From contig JAJZTA010000001.1 in NCBI GenBank assembly GCA_021849295.1, positions 124,001 to 188,000 of the forward strand: 64,000 nucleotides of DNA, read 5' to 3'. Both the position numbers and the translations under genes were made by a program. Source of the stretch: Pseudomonadota bacterium. Its GTDB lineage: Bacteria > Pseudomonadota > Alphaproteobacteria > Micavibrionales > UBA2020. This document shows positions 27,845 through 37,781 of this stretch, piece after piece. Below the pieces are notes generated by a model. The model had not been told where the DNA came from and searched no databases. It was given only the letters and a program-made list of their open reading frames with translations. How positions within the stretch are numbered: the first letter of the stretch is position 1; each line of letters begins with the position of its first letter.

Positions 27845-28979
27845 CTACCCCGCCTTGATTTCGGCGAGCGCCTCCTGCGCGAGCTTCGCCATGCGGCAGC
27901 GGATGATCACAAGATTGATAAATCCGAAAAAGATAAAGAACGCCGCGGCCATGCCGACGAACTGGCCCGCCGACGGCATGCCGCTGCCGGCCGGCATGGC
28001 CGCCGAAAACATTTGATAGGCCGCCCACAAGAACACGGCCAGAATAAAAGGTGCGCCGGATGAAAAGCGGATTTCCTGACTGACGATCATGTCTCCCAAA
28101 CTGTCGAGGTTCAGCTTCGCCACCACCAGCGGCACCTGAAGAACATTCATCCCGCGCGGCCGCAGCCAGATCGCCCTGTCCGCCTTGTCCCAATAGGCGA
28201 GCGTATTGCACAGCTTCACTTTCTTGTCGGGTTCGAGGACGCCGGAAACCCTGCACGGGTCGAGCGTCGTCGTCGAGAGGCGAAAAAACGTCCGCAAATA
28301 CGGCAGGTACAAAGCCAGCTGCGCAAAAATATCGAGAAGATAGAAAATGAACAGCAGGTTGCCGAAGCGCACAATCCTTATAAGCTTGGGCGGCATTTGA
28401 GCGCGGGCCTTTTTCACATCCGCCACGGTGGGGAACATGTCGTCCGCTTTCGCGTAGTCTTTGTCATGGCCTTTGAAGTCGCGGATTTGCAGGCGCAATA
28501 TCCGGTGGTCCGACGGGTCGTAGCAGATGCGCACGTAGGATGCGCGGCGACCGGCCCACCGTGCGACGCCGTGTTATTGAACCCGTCCGTGACGATGTAA
28601 TCCGAATAGGCGAACTTCACCCCTTGGTAAAAGACTCCTCCGCGTGCCCCGAATACGGCATGGGCACGAAGTTCTCGACCGGCCCCGCGACGGTTTTGCA
28701 GGCATTGTTTTTCACGAGGTTTAAGTCGTGCCGGTATGAGGGGTATGTGCTGAGAAAAGCGCTTGCCGTCCAGAAAAGCGCGAAGCCCAAAAAAGAATAG
28801 CGGAAAAAAGTCATGCGCTTCGACTGGAAGTCCGCATAGGGGATCCCCGTCGCTTTGATCATGTCCGGAAAGAAAAAAATCCCCAGCCCGACAGCCACAA
28901 AAATCAGCCCGAAGGCGGGAAACGTCCAGTCCCTTAAACCGGAGTTCGCAAGGTCGAAGACTGTCGTGTAGCTGTGCAT
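27845..28979 (-). pseudogene. multi-pass membrane protein (DUF3592-like), split by two frameshifts
   Basis: Three consecutive minus-strand frames read as one protein: 28979-28617 (two N-terminal helices, ending GHAEESF), then a middle frame starting YQGVKFAYSDYIVTDG, then 28534-27845 beginning within the same frame as RASYVRICYDPSDHRI. The middle and third parts resemble a DUF3592 extracellular domain ('VxVxYDPxxP'), followed by further membrane helices. Adding one base in the A4 run (28629-28632) and one in the CCC run (28555-28557) restores a single frame of about 378 codons. Either the gene is dead or these are homopolymer sequencing errors. Confidence 0.72.
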
Positions 28980-29047
28980 GGCCCCTGTCCTTGCTGCTGA
29001 AACCCGTTAGCCGATCATGTATTATAGCAGGGGTAAGTCTTTGATAA

Positions 29048-29095
29048 AAATGGTGATCCCGGAGGGATTTGAACCCTCGACCCTCTGATTAAAAG
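29048..29095. repeat. left attachment repeat (attL), tRNA-Lys 3' fragment
   Basis: These 48 bases are identical to 46590-46637, which form the 3' half of the intact tRNA-Lys(UUU). Identity ends just inside the anticodon arm. This is the displaced copy at the far end of the island. Confidence 0.93.
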
Positions 29096-29220
29096 GTCTC
29101 AACGGGCGAAATCTCAAATCTTCTCCAAAGACCGCAACTGTTTGAAAATATTCTATGAATGGCAGAAAAGCAAGATATTTCATATCTGCAAAAATCCCGC
29201 CTTTTCCGGGCTTTTTTCGG

Positions 29221-29243
29221 CACGATTACACAGGAATTACACA
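29221..29243. repeat. left subterminal repeat, likely integrase arm site
   Basis: CACGATTACAC-N3-AATTACACA, matching 20 of 23 bases with 46521-46543 in the same orientation. It lies 125 bases inside the left attachment repeat and contains two ATTACACA-like units. Confidence 0.65.
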
Positions 29244-29257
29244 GAGAATTTCCGGTT

Positions 29258-30745
29258 TTATGACGGTAAAACAAGCCTTACGCCTTGGCTCTCCGCTTCC
29301 GTGGAGTCCATGAAGGCGTGGGTATCATCCAGCATCTTCCGCGCCGTATCGAAGTCCCGCCAGTCTATCGCGCTGGTGTACCTCTGCGCAAAATCGAGTG
29401 TGCGGATCAGAGGTGCGGGCGTGCTGCTATGCGTCAGGGCTTTAAGCGCAGTCAGATAGTTATTCCGGTAAATAATGGGAATGATGATCTTCTGCTCACC
29501 GCCCGCGACAAGTTCAGCGTTCATCATGATCCGTGCCGCCCGCCCGTTACCATCTGCAAATGGGTGAACCTCGCTTATCAGGAACATCATGAACACGGCA
29601 CGGGAAAACGGAGTTTCCAGCGCGGCATAAAACTCAAATCCTTTTTCTAGTGTCCCGATAACAAGTTCCGGCTCGACAAAAAAGCTGCTTCCGGCGCGGT
29701 TGCCCTTCGCCTTGAACTGCCCCGGCAATTTCTCCGGCCTCTGCTCCATGAAGGCATAATGGCGGCGTTGCAGGATTTTTATCAGTTCGTCCGGCTTTTT
29801 CGGTATTTTCGCCATGTCACGGAGATCGGAGACGACTCGATACGTTCCAAGAATATCATGCGCGTCCTGCGGCCTGTCGTTGGGGATCGCGCCTTTGAAC
29901 ACCACATCCACGGCCTCCTCGATTTCAAATTCCGTCCCCTCGATGAAATTGGAGAAATAAGCCTCAAAGAAAGATAGGTTCGCGTTTTCCTTCGGGATCA
30001 TCTTCCTCACAGGCCGATGTATGGGCGCAGTGCTGCGCAGGGCGGCAAACAGGGCTTCAAAGACCTTGAGGCGTTGTGGATCATAAGGTTTTCTCGCTAT
30101 ACGCGCCTTTGCTTGGGGGCTTGCAGCCTCACTTTCTCGCGTACCAAGCAATGCTCCAATAAGTTCATCCAGCTTCTTACATTCCTCTTCAAGCCCTATT
30201 TGCGCAGCGATAGTACAGGCGTCATCGCGCAGCTTGTTGATTTCCGTTTCGCCACCACGCCTGATGATGCCATCCAGCCGTTCTTCTATTTCTGCCTTTG
30301 GCAAAGTGCGTGGTACAGCCCCGTCCCTAGAGCGCGAAGGCCGCATGTTCTCAAGAAATGCCCGCGCCGTGGACGATAGCCGCGCACCGCCAGCAAAGGA
30401 TAAATCTGTATCAAGTGCCGACGCACCCTTACGTGGCCGGAAGGTCAGGCCGGGCAATTCAATATCGCGCTTTTTGCTGGAGACGATAAAAACCGATCCG
30501 TCCGCCGCGGGTTTATTCTCAAGCGCGGTACGGTCGGCTATCAACGCGTCAGGAAAATAGGCAGGTAAAAGGTAATACCAATTCCGCAAAACGATAGCCT
30601 CTGGCGCATCCGTCAGGTTCTTTGTATAAAGCCGTGTCCCAAGCCGCCGTACCCGCCCCTGCGCCAACGCCGCCGCCACAGACTTGTTCATGGCCGTGTT
30701 GGATACAAATGCTTCTGGAAGGCTCTCTAGGCTAAATTTGGGCAT
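29258..30745 (-). CDS. Fic-family protein with AbiEi-like N-terminal region
   Basis: The 495-residue protein carries the Fic AMPylation motif HPFADGNGRAAR at about residues 394-405. The inhibitory helix motif S-N-F-I-E-G lies near residues 265-270, matching (S/T)xxxE(G/N), so it is a class II self-inhibited enzyme. The N-terminal 110 residues (VRRLGTRLYTKNLTDAPEAI to ALIADRTALENKPA) resemble the winged-helix AbiEi antitoxin type. The ATG at 30745 is favoured by GGGGG five bases upstream. It may be a self-regulating modifier of host targets; the target is unknown. Confidence 0.85.
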   Translation of the reverse strand: MPKFSLESLPEAFVSNTAMNKSVAAALAQGRVRRLGTRLYTKNLTDAPEAIVLRNWYYLLPAYFPDALIADRTALENKPAADGSVFIVSSKKRDIELPGLTFRPRKGASALDTDLSFAGGARLSSTARAFLENMRPSRSRDGAVPRTLPKAEIEERLDGIIRRGGETEINKLRDDACTIAAQIGLEEECKKLDELIGALLGTRESEAASPQAKARIARKPYDPQRLKVFEALFAALRSTAPIHRPVRKMIPKENANLSFFEAYFSNFIEGTEFEIEEAVDVVFKGAIPNDRPQDAHDILGTYRVVSDLRDMAKIPKKPDELIKILQRRHYAFMEQRPEKLPGQFKAKGNRAGSSFFVEPELVIGTLEKGFEFYAALETPFSRAVFMMFLISEVHPFADGNGRAARIMMNAELVAGGEQKIIIPIIYRNNYLTALKALTHSSTPAPLIRTLDFAQRYTSAIDWRDFDTARKMLDDTHAFMDSTEAESQGVRLVLPS

Positions 30746-30776
30746 TAAGACCCCCTTCATACCCTCACTATAGGGT

Positions 30777-30822
30777 ATTTTTGGGGTTTAAGGAAGATAT
30801 TTAGGGGATTTTTGGGGTTTAA
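30777..30822 (-). repeat. two 15-bp direct repeats before the Fic gene (putative operator)
   Basis: ATTTTTGGGGTTTAA occurs at 30777-30791 and again at 30808-30822, spaced 31 bases, about three helical turns. An inverted repeat ACCCT/AGGGT (30761-30776) lies beside them. They overlap the likely promoter of the Fic gene. Confidence 0.65.
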
Positions 30823-30942
30823 CGAGAAAAATCAAGAAGGTTTGACCCTATGACAAAATCCGTTACCATCTGCACCAACGGCCTACAGACAGATTTGTTG
30901 CCGTGTTTCGCGGTATAAGTACCATCGTCAGGGGGAATCCAC

Positions 30943-31764
30943 CTAGCTGGCTACAGCCACACCGTCTGTCATCGCCGCATATTTTACATGGCTCAATCCA
31001 CAACGAATAATTAAGTCATTGACCGTCGGCAAAGACCTCCTGCCCCACATTTTTGTGAGGGCATAGGTTCTGCCATCAACATAAAAAAGATGATCGTCCT
31101 CCGTATAGAACCTGTCGATGCTAGATCCAGAACTCCCCTCAAGCCTCTTGACCTTCTCTCGGAACTCCATCCATATATCAAAATGCTCCTTAGCAACTTG
31201 GTATAGACATTTCTCCCAGTCATTAGAATTAAGAATCTCTCTACAGGGAAAGTAAAGCTGCTGACATTCAAGTTCACGATTTGAAAGATCTAGCTGAACA
31301 TCTCGCCCAAAGTTTTCTTTTAATTTACGGTCAGGCTCTATGGCGATTAACGCTTCGTCCAAAGACTCATGTCCCTCAAGTGCCTTACGAATATTAAAGT
31401 AGTAATAACGCTCAATCGGCTTGCCCTTGTCATTACGAGTTTTAACCGTTCCGTCCAAAGCCAATACTTGCGTCAAGGTTGTCAGGCGTTGCTGGCCATC
31501 AAGAATGAGCATCTCGGCTTGTGGCGGCGTACCCGCAAATGGCACATTTTCAATCGGGCGCACCTGAAACCGCGCATCCCCTCCGGTCTCTAGCAGCATG
31601 ACCGCGCCCACTGGGAACGATCTGGCAATGCTCACCAGCAGGCTGCGGACATGCTCATCATCCCATATCCAGCCACGCTGGAAATCCGGCAACTGAATCT
31701 TGCCTTTGACTATATCGCCGAGAATTTCGGTCAGGGGGAGTTTGGTGCTATCGAATGTACTCAT
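30943..31764 (-). CDS. DUF262-domain protein with replaced C-terminus
   Basis: The 273-residue protein starts as a DUF262/GmrS-type nucleotide-hydrolysing domain: IQLPDFQRGWIWDDEHVRSL at residues 22-41 and ILDGQQRLTTLTQ near residue 90. The usual continuation with the second half of DUF262 and the HNH (GmrD) part is missing. Instead a tail of about 55 residues contains HLFYVDGRTYALTKMWG, a pattern from other protein C-termini. It looks like a fusion by internal deletion, so activity is doubtful. It lies 15 bases downstream of nothing on its own strand but just after the helicase gene stop at 31780, in the same operon. Confidence 0.72.
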   Translation of the reverse strand: MSTFDSTKLPLTEILGDIVKGKIQLPDFQRGWIWDDEHVRSLLVSIARSFPVGAVMLLETGGDARFQVRPIENVPFAGTPPQAEMLILDGQQRLTTLTQVLALDGTVKTRNDKGKPIERYYYFNIRKALEGHESLDEALIAIEPDRKLKENFGRDVQLDLSNRELECQQLYFPCREILNSNDWEKCLYQVAKEHFDIWMEFREKVKRLEGSSGSSIDRFYTEDDHLFYVDGRTYALTKMWGRRSLPTVNDLIIRCGLSHVKYAAMTDGVAVAS

Positions 31765-31779
31765 GTTTGGCCCTCGAAT

Positions 31780-34266
31780 TTATTTTTCCGAAATTTTATA
31801 ATTAACAGTAAAAGCGTCGATGAACGCGCTAGCGGTAAGTTTATTAGCCGCAAGAGCGTCACGAATAGCCTTCACATCATCTTGCTTATCCGCAACAGCA
31901 ATAGCGAAACCCTTGATCGCGTTCACGAGCAGTGGCAGCTTTTCTTCATTAATTATTCTCGTCTTAGCATGTGGCGAGGCAAGCCTGTCGAAAATGCGGC
32001 TCTTATGAACCATGATTGGCGTGCATACGCATGTTTGGTCGTAGACACGACCAAACCAGTTAACATGGCCAGCGAGATCATTAGAATATTTTTTAGAAAT
32101 GAGAGCCGCTGTAGCCTCGTTTTTACACTCTATAACATAGTACTTTTTATCCCCCACAGCCCACAAAACGTCAGGTCCTGTATTTGACTGTTTTTCCGGC
32201 CTTTGCCCAACAAAACCTATATGATAGGCGATCTCAGATAGGGCGGCTTCAAAGCTGTTATACGAGTTAGGGGCAAAAACCAAATCACTGGCAAGGCCGT
32301 TCACTTCAATAATCATTTCGTTAGCGGAACTAAATCTTTGCTTTAAAAAATCAGAGCAGATTTTAGCCTGCTCCATATTGGCCGTTTGTATTTTTCGGTA
32401 TTCAATACCCACCATAGGTTTAAGAATATTGAGGCTTTTCTTAGAAGCCGCCGTTAAAACCGACTGTGAGCGCACTTTATCAATGTGGTGAAGGTATTCT
32501 GCCTCCTGTTGCATCATCCATGCCGCCACTGCATTTTCCTGTTCGAGAGCAACAGCGCCTTCCATACACTCTACAGCCTCTGCGAACCGATTGCCTTGGG
32601 CGGCGTCGAACGCTTTGCGTTGTAAAACTACGGTTTCGTTAATTTTGGTTTCCTTCGGGTATGAAATTTCAATTAATGCGTTCTTGGCCTGCTGTACCCA
32701 TTCTGGATTTCTTGAGAGCAAAATGTTGATTACCTCTTCTATTGCTTTCAAGCCCTTTCCTTCAATCTGTGCAGCGACTTGACTTGATAACTCCAACTGA
32801 GCCTGCGTCGCGGGAGTTAGAAAATCCTTCGCGCCCTTCATGTTTAATTGCCGTATAAGGCTGGCCCCCATTAGAATAACGGCGCAATAATCATCTGTCG
32901 ATCTTATGCCCCGCCCCATGCCTTGCTCAATCTTTTGAATTTGTTTAGATCGGTAGGCTTTGCTTCCCGAAAGCACCGCCTGCTCGATTTTATCTCTTAG
33001 TCTGTGAACATCAGGTAGGCCATCTATCACTAAAAGACGACACGCCCCATCTGGTAAATCGATACCTTCATAACGGTTGATTATTACCATTAGCCCGACA
33101 TGGCCTGAGCATAGTTTTTCTACGCCATCATCTATATTATTGGTATTCAGCACCAACTGCGCAACGTCCTTCCAATACTCAGCCCTGTATCTGGAGGGAA
33201 CGATTACAACAACATTTTCTTTCTTGCTAAATCCACTAACGAGAGTTTTTATTTGATCGTCGGTAGTATTTGGGTTTAACTCCTGCGGGATTAAGATCAT
33301 TCTGTCGCCAATGTCATTAGCCGTTTTGGGGCTGATCGGTTCTTTGACGGACTGAGGATTAGCGTCAAAATCAGAGACAAGAATAGTGTCATTAGCCAAT
33401 GTGGCCGTCATATAAATGCGTCTCTTAGCTGTCGCAAAACTTGGTATGGATGAGATTGGCAGGCATGGCGCAGAAATTTCGAGTTGTGTGCCGCCAAATA
33501 TACAGCGACACAGGCTTAGAATATCTTTTATCAAGGGCCAGTTAAATTTCAAAAGATCATCAGTTTTTGCAGCGTTTATTGTTTTAATTATTTGGTCTTG
33601 CTTGTCAATCCATGCCCAATACGGCACCGTAATGAGGGCGCGTGGGTCGCCCTGTTCCAAATCCTGAGTTCCGACGGTATCTTGTCCTTGAAGGTCTTGC
33701 TTGAATAGAGCGAGAAGACTTGTATAAATTTCATGAGTATTGGGAATGTTAAGACAGAACTGCTGCTCAACAATCGCCATGCAGGCATGGGCATCGTCGA
33801 TAATGATGCTGCCAATTTCTATTTTTGCCCCTTCACGGCCAACGCCAAATTTTGACATGCCGTTAATGAGAGTTCTGATATTAGTGACAAAAATGGCTTT
33901 CCCCTGCATAAAGCGTGGATTGGTAATTTCATCCACAGCTTCAATGCCGAGGCTCTTGGCTTCTTTTAGAACTTGTTCTGTAAGATATTTATCTGGAACA
34001 ATGTAAACGGCTGGCCCTTGGTCTTCATTTAAGCAGGCTTTGAGCATTAACAGACCCACGACTGTCTTTCCGCTCCCGGTATTCATCTTGACAACCAAGT
34101 CTTTTTCATTGCGTCTAGAAAGCCATGCACTCAGAACCTCGCCCTGCACATCCCGTAAATACGTATATTTTTTATCCTTTGCGGGTAACGCATGGAATAT
34201 TTTTTGAGGGTCAAAAATTGTGTCGGCAGATTTTCCAGTATTCAGTTTTTTAAAATCTAATGTCAC
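31780..34266 (-). CDS. SF2 helicase fused to a PD-(D/E)XK-like nuclease
   Basis: The 828-residue protein has Walker A MNTGSGKT (about residues 61-68), motif II DDAH (157-160, an unusual form of DEAH) and motif VI QGMGRGIRS. Near residue 710-740 a nuclease-like pattern occurs: GPDVLWAVGDKKYYVIECKNE, with Asp and Glu-x-Lys at the expected spacing. GTG at 34266 is chosen because GGAG lies ten bases upstream and earlier codons overlap hsdS. It follows the type I restriction genes on the same strand, which suggests a defence role. Confidence 0.78.
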   Translation of the reverse strand: MTLDFKKLNTGKSADTIFDPQKIFHALPAKDKKYTYLRDVQGEVLSAWLSRRNEKDLVVKMNTGSGKTVVGLLMLKACLNEDQGPAVYIVPDKYLTEQVLKEAKSLGIEAVDEITNPRFMQGKAIFVTNIRTLINGMSKFGVGREGAKIEIGSIIIDDAHACMAIVEQQFCLNIPNTHEIYTSLLALFKQDLQGQDTVGTQDLEQGDPRALITVPYWAWIDKQDQIIKTINAAKTDDLLKFNWPLIKDILSLCRCIFGGTQLEISAPCLPISSIPSFATAKRRIYMTATLANDTILVSDFDANPQSVKEPISPKTANDIGDRMILIPQELNPNTTDDQIKTLVSGFSKKENVVVIVPSRYRAEYWKDVAQLVLNTNNIDDGVEKLCSGHVGLMVIINRYEGIDLPDGACRLLVIDGLPDVHRLRDKIEQAVLSGSKAYRSKQIQKIEQGMGRGIRSTDDYCAVILMGASLIRQLNMKGAKDFLTPATQAQLELSSQVAAQIEGKGLKAIEEVINILLSRNPEWVQQAKNALIEISYPKETKINETVVLQRKAFDAAQGNRFAEAVECMEGAVALEQENAVAAWMMQQEAEYLHHIDKVRSQSVLTAASKKSLNILKPMVGIEYRKIQTANMEQAKICSDFLKQRFSSANEMIIEVNGLASDLVFAPNSYNSFEAALSEIAYHIGFVGQRPEKQSNTGPDVLWAVGDKKYYVIECKNEATAALISKKYSNDLAGHVNWFGRVYDQTCVCTPIMVHKSRIFDRLASPHAKTRIINEEKLPLLVNAIKGFAIAVADKQDDVKAIRDALAANKLTASAFIDAFTVNYKISEK

Positions 34267-34295
34267 GATATAAAGTCTCCGTTTAAAAAATGGGA

Positions 34296-36044
34296 TTATG
34301 CGGTAACGGCCTTCTCGACGAGAGCGGTGGCGAGGTGTTCGTGCAGGGCGTTGTACTTGGTGAGGTGTTCTTTCAGGCTGTCGCATAGGGCCATCAGTTC
34401 ATCGACTTTGGCGACGATCCGCGACTGTTCGGCGAGAGGCGGGACAGGAATTGAGAGGGCCTGCGATACCGAGAGATAAAGGCACGGCTGCGCGTTTTGT
34501 TTTACGCCCTTCCAAATCATCTTTTGCAAAAATGGTGACTTCAACGCCAGCGCCAGATATTCAACGTTTATAAAGAGTGGCTTGATAAGAGTGACGCTTC
34601 TCACAATCACCATGTCGATCTCGGCCTTGCAGATCGACAACCGGCCTGTTGTTGCTCCAACCGAAACAACCAGAATATCGTTTTTCTCGGGCTTGCATCG
34701 CCCCCAACATTTTTCAGCAATTTTTTGAGGAACAAAGTCAGTATTGCCAAGGTCTAAATAGCCATCGCGAACATTCTTAGCGGTGACGAGCGGTACCTGA
34801 GTAGTATCACGCGTCCGTTCAGGGGTTAAATGCTCTCCATCCGTTACGAGTTTGGAGCAGTTTAATAGACTTTTCCACTCCCACCCCTTCGGTAGATCGT
34901 AAAGTGCGTCAGCGTCTAATATTTTTGACTGTTCTTTGTCTTTTCTGATCTTGCCCGCCTTAACCAGCTTCTCTTTTTCTATCTTTATACGTTTTAGCAA
35001 TTCGTTGGCAGGTTCGTCTTTTGGGTTTTGTGGGACGAGTTTACCCATGACGGCGAGTTGGAGGATGGTTTGTTTGAGGGCGTCGATGCTGCTCTCGGTC
35101 GAGAAGAGGCTCGCAAAACTCGCGAAGAGGCTGCCGGAGCTGCTGGCGATACGCAGCCAGTTTTTCTGAAACTCTGCGGCGGTCTGGCTTTGGGTCAGAG
35201 TACCCAGCAGCGCCTTGACCAGCATTTCATGCGCTGCGGCAGCATCTTCTTTCTGCGCCTCCAGCCGGTCGCACAGAGCCATTAGTTCATCAACTCGAGC
35301 AACAATACGTTTTTGTTCAAAAACCGGAGGAAGTGCGATTACAGTGTCAGTAATTTGCTTCCCAGAAAGGTGATCTACTGTCGTGTATGCTTTTATACCT
35401 TGGAGAAGCTCTAGTCGTTTTCCAAGTGAGGCAGCAATAAAAGATTGTTGAGTTTCATTTTCAAAGAAAATTAATCTAGACACCCGTTGGTTTAGAAGAG
35501 CTTTCTTCCCTTGCCATCTAGCGACACGGAACTCTCCATCCATACTTATCAAGTATTCTCCTTTATCAACAAGGAACTCCTCCCTATACTCCCCCTCAAA
35601 AAAAGTATGTGGGTTTGAAAAGCCCACATCTCTAATACGAATCAAAGGGAAGCCTGCACCATGTTCGTTAAACCCTGAGGACTTAAATGCAAAACCCGGC
35701 TGACAAAAAGCAACTTGCCCAAGACGCGCCCATGCCCAACCGCTTGGCAATTCGTAAGACTTTTCTGCGTCAGTTATATCGATAAAAGATTTTTCTTCTT
35801 TAATTTTTCCAGCTTTAATAAACTTTTGCTTTTCAGCCTTGATGAGTTTTAAAAGTTCGCTGGCAGGAGCATCTTTCGGGTTCTGAGCGACAAGTTTCCC
35901 GCGCACCGCTAGCTCCAAAATCAGTTCACGCAGCTTTTTGACGCCGTTCGGCGCAAGGGAGGCCATCTGTAAACGACCGTTCCACGACGATCCTGTGGTT
36001 ATTTCAGGCTCCTGTGCCTGTTCGACGACTTTGAGCGCCCTCAT
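34296..36044 (-). CDS. hsdS: type I restriction-modification specificity subunit HsdS
   Basis: The 582-residue DNA-recognition subunit has two target-recognition domains, each introduced by a similar conserved block. The first is near residue 50 (LVAQNPKDAPASELLKLI) and ends in a YELPSGWAWARLG entry. The second is near residue 335 (LVPQNPKDEPANELLKRI) and leads to LPKGWEWKSL. Each half ends in a RIVAxVDELMALCD helix. This two-fold repeat is the HsdS hallmark. The start overlaps the hsdM stop (ATGA). Confidence 0.93.
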   Translation of the reverse strand: MRALKVVEQAQEPEITTGSSWNGRLQMASLAPNGVKKLRELILELAVRGKLVAQNPKDAPASELLKLIKAEKQKFIKAGKIKEEKSFIDITDAEKSYELPSGWAWARLGQVAFCQPGFAFKSSGFNEHGAGFPLIRIRDVGFSNPHTFFEGEYREEFLVDKGEYLISMDGEFRVARWQGKKALLNQRVSRLIFFENETQQSFIAASLGKRLELLQGIKAYTTVDHLSGKQITDTVIALPPVFEQKRIVARVDELMALCDRLEAQKEDAAAAHEMLVKALLGTLTQSQTAAEFQKNWLRIASSSGSLFASFASLFSTESSIDALKQTILQLAVMGKLVPQNPKDEPANELLKRIKIEKEKLVKAGKIRKDKEQSKILDADALYDLPKGWEWKSLLNCSKLVTDGEHLTPERTRDTTQVPLVTAKNVRDGYLDLGNTDFVPQKIAEKCWGRCKPEKNDILVVSVGATTGRLSICKAEIDMVIVRSVTLIKPLFINVEYLALALKSPFLQKMIWKGVKQNAQPCLYLSVSQALSIPVPPLAEQSRIVAKVDELMALCDSLKEHLTKYNALHEHLATALVEKAVTA

Positions 36045-37513
36045 GCGGCTTTACCTTCCAGCGCGGCTGCCAGAATTGTCGCCAGCTCTTCCCGTGTTTC
36101 TCTCATTTCAGCGCGAATAACACTCAGTTTTTTAAGAACTTCATCCGGGTCGTGGCTGACGGCCTCCGGGGCATTGGGATTTTTGATGTCGAGGTTATAG
36201 TTCCGCGCCTTAATGTCGGCGATGCTGACCTTCCATGCACATTCGCTCTCAACACGGTCTTTGAAGCCGTTTTTCTCCTTGCCCCACCACTTCTCCTCAG
36301 GCGCGAACTCCTCGATACGCATGGGCTTGCCTTTATTGTAGGACTTCACACCTTCGGGATAGAGATGTTCATAGAACCAGACATCCTTCGTGGGGCTGCC
36401 TTTGGTGAAGAACAGCAGGTTCGTCTTGATGCCGGTATAGGGGTTGAAGACGCCGTTCGGCAGACGGACAATGGTGTGGAGGTTGCAAGTTTCCAGCAAC
36501 TCTTCCTTAATACGGGTCTTGATGCCTTCCCCGAACAGTGTGCCGTCCGGCAAGACCAGTGCAGCGCGGCCCCCGTCTTTTAACAGCTTCATAATCAACA
36601 CCAAAAACAGATCAGCCGTCTCACGAGTGCGGAAGTTGGTGGGAAAATTGCTCTCGATGCCATCTTCCTCCATGCCGCCGAAAGGCGGGTTTGTGATGAT
36701 GACATCTACCCGGTCTTTAGGACCATAGCTGGCGAGCGGCTTGGAGAGGGTATTATCATGGTGGATGTTGATCGGCACCTCGATGCCATGCAGAATCATG
36801 TTCGTGGTGCAGAGCATGTGTGGTAGCGGCTTTTTCTCGACGCCGTGAATGTTATCTTGCAGTAATTTCTCATCTTCGGCGGTCTTAACCTGCTTTTTAC
36901 GGATGTGTTCGATGGCGCAGGTCAGGAACCCGCCAGTTCCGCAGGCGGGGTCAAGGATGCGCTCTCCCAGCTTCGGGTTGACCATGCGCACGATGAACTC
37001 TGTTACGGCACGGGGGGTGTAATACTCCCCGGCGTTGCCTGCACTTTGCAGGTCTTTCAGGATTTGTTCATAAATTTCGCCGAACAGGTGGCGCTCCTGC
37101 GCCTTATTAAAATCGATGCCTTCCTGAATTTTATTGATGATCTGGCGGAGAAGCTGCCCAGACTTCATATAGTTATAAGCGTCCTCGAAGAGAGCGCGGA
37201 TGACATAGGCGCGTTGATCCTTGCCCTTGGCTTGCAGGCTCTTCAGGGCCGGGAACAGGCTATTATCAATAAATTCTTTTAACTCATCTCCCGTGATCCC
37301 CTCAGGATTGGCTGCCCAGTTACGCCAGCGGTATTTCTCCGGCAGGGGAGACTTGTACTTGTCGTCAAGCAGTTCCCATTCCTGTTCACGGTCATCAAAG
37401 ATTTTCAGGAAGATCATCCAGACGAGCTGGCTTATGCGCTGGGCATCCCCATCGACGCCCGTGTCTTTGCGCATGATGTCTTGAATAGATTTTATTGCGT
37501 TACTGACAGACAT
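36041..37513 (-). CDS. hsdM: type I restriction-modification methyltransferase HsdM
   Basis: The 490-residue N6-adenine methyltransferase has the HsdM N-terminal helical domain, the SAM motif ILDPACGTGGFL near residue 185 and the catalytic NPPFGG near residue 268. It works with HsdS to protect host sites. It lies between a small unknown gene and hsdS, with ATGA coupling to hsdS. Confidence 0.95.
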   Translation of the reverse strand: MSVSNAIKSIQDIMRKDTGVDGDAQRISQLVWMIFLKIFDDREQEWELLDDKYKSPLPEKYRWRNWAANPEGITGDELKEFIDNSLFPALKSLQAKGKDQRAYVIRALFEDAYNYMKSGQLLRQIINKIQEGIDFNKAQERHLFGEIYEQILKDLQSAGNAGEYYTPRAVTEFIVRMVNPKLGERILDPACGTGGFLTCAIEHIRKKQVKTAEDEKLLQDNIHGVEKKPLPHMLCTTNMILHGIEVPINIHHDNTLSKPLASYGPKDRVDVIITNPPFGGMEEDGIESNFPTNFRTRETADLFLVLIMKLLKDGGRAALVLPDGTLFGEGIKTRIKEELLETCNLHTIVRLPNGVFNPYTGIKTNLLFFTKGSPTKDVWFYEHLYPEGVKSYNKGKPMRIEEFAPEEKWWGKEKNGFKDRVESECAWKVSIADIKARNYNLDIKNPNAPEAVSHDPDEVLKKLSVIRAEMRETREELATILAAALEGKAA

Positions 37514-37523
37514 TTTTTATTCC

Positions 37524-37754
37524 TTATCTGACTTCCGTGTATTCTGTTCCGTTTACAGCATCCAAGGCTTCAAGTTCTGTTCGCTTACCGTTATCACTTT
37601 TTTCGCTTTCTTCGGTCACTGGTTTTTTATCCTTATCAAGAAGAATATATGTCCACCGTTCTACCCTGCGTGTGTCATAGGTGTAACCACATATTGCAAA
37701 ATAAGGGGTTTCTTGATTTCCGTTGTGGCTATAAATTTTCATTGTATCGGGCAT
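37524..37754 (-). CDS. small hypothetical protein in the hsd operon (76 residues)
   Basis: Not recognised. It is soluble, with a beta-like core (YFAICGYTYDTRRVERWTYILLDKD) and a polar C-terminus. AGGAG lies about ten bases before the ATG. It sits 27 bases after hsdR and 10 before hsdM on the same strand, so it is part of the operon; a small accessory or anti-restriction factor is possible but unproven. Confidence 0.6.
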   Translation of the reverse strand: MPDTMKIYSHNGNQETPYFAICGYTYDTRRVERWTYILLDKDKKPVTEESEKSDNGKRTELEALDAVNGTEYTEVR

Positions 37755-37781
37755 CGTATATATCTCCTTTGAAATTCTTTG

